Positions 63,919 through 64,000 of a stretch of 64,000 nucleotides of DNA are shown piece by piece. Location: positions 1,798,001-1,862,000 of the forward strand of contig OY755178.1 in the NCBI GenBank assembly GCA_963576735.1. The letters are read 5' to 3'. Origin of the DNA: Bedellia somnulentella (taxonomy: Eukaryota; Arthropoda; Insecta; Lepidoptera; Bedelliidae). The notes under the pieces are model-generated. The model did not search any database. It saw nothing but the letters and a program-made list of their open reading frames with translations, and was not told the DNA's origin. The position numbers and the translations under genes were made by a program. Position 1 is the first letter of the stretch; every line of letters starts with the position of its first letter.

Positions 63919-64000
63919 AATTTATGTTAATCTAACTTAGCAATAAATAATTTATTTTAAAATGTAGCAAAATGACTATTGAGTACGAAAAAGGGAGAGT

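Overview
The window is nuclear DNA of an insect, most likely a moth or butterfly. The inference rests on its AT-rich, intron-bearing, extremely transposon-dense character. It also rests on repeat tails of the (TATG)n type, stubs of short tRNA-derived retroposons, CR1/RTE/mariner/Harbinger remnants, and the few host exons, whose proteins look like insect ones. No bacterial-style operons, no rRNA and no convincing functional tRNA gene were seen.

Host genes are sparse. At the left edge (1320-1425, + strand) lies the last coding exon of a G-protein gamma subunit of the Ggamma30A (gamma-e) type, ending in a prenylation box. At 41460-45399 (+) there is a complete four-exon lipocalin gene of 217 codons, with signal peptide, the three lipocalin signature regions, N-glycosylation sites and a hydrophobic C-terminal tail that looks like a GPI-anchor signal. 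Two unrecognised last-exon candidates are on the - strand near 15.2-15.5 kb and 23.2-23.4 kb.

Almost everything else is repeats. Family A (about 250 bp, some 40 copies on both strands, 3' (TATG)n tail) generates 9-15 bp target-site duplications and is therefore a retroposon. Family B is a roughly 365 bp tRNA-derived SINE. Family C is the 3' end of a LINE whose reverse-transcriptase C-terminus is still readable at 16.4 kb. A, B and C share the same kind of 3' end: a short GC-rich hairpin after CTCTG, then a conserved GGCGTGA-like box and a TATG-type tail. This suggests that one LINE machinery mobilises all three. A second tRNA-derived SINE (S) has several copies in an inverted-plus-direct arrangement typical of twin priming, and one copy sits exactly at a lipocalin splice donor.

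The right half holds a near full-length CR1-like retrotransposon on the - strand (49.2-57.6 kb) with ORF1 and ORF2. ORF2 is split by a 3.8 kb Harbinger-like DNA transposon (50787-54590) with imperfect terminal inverted repeats, a CAG duplication and two leftover transposase exons. Further right is a 2.7 kb element with ~280 bp inverted termini and TA duplications (60312-63000). Other DNA-transposon derivatives are a 0.7 kb near-perfect fold-back (33.8-34.5 kb), a broken mariner (29.4-30.4 kb), a small element carrying a THAP-domain first exon (32.1-32.6 kb), a Harbinger-type MITE (40.2-40.7 kb), and two copies of a 133 bp palindromic MITE. Many short open frames in the window are simply translations of family A and are not genes.
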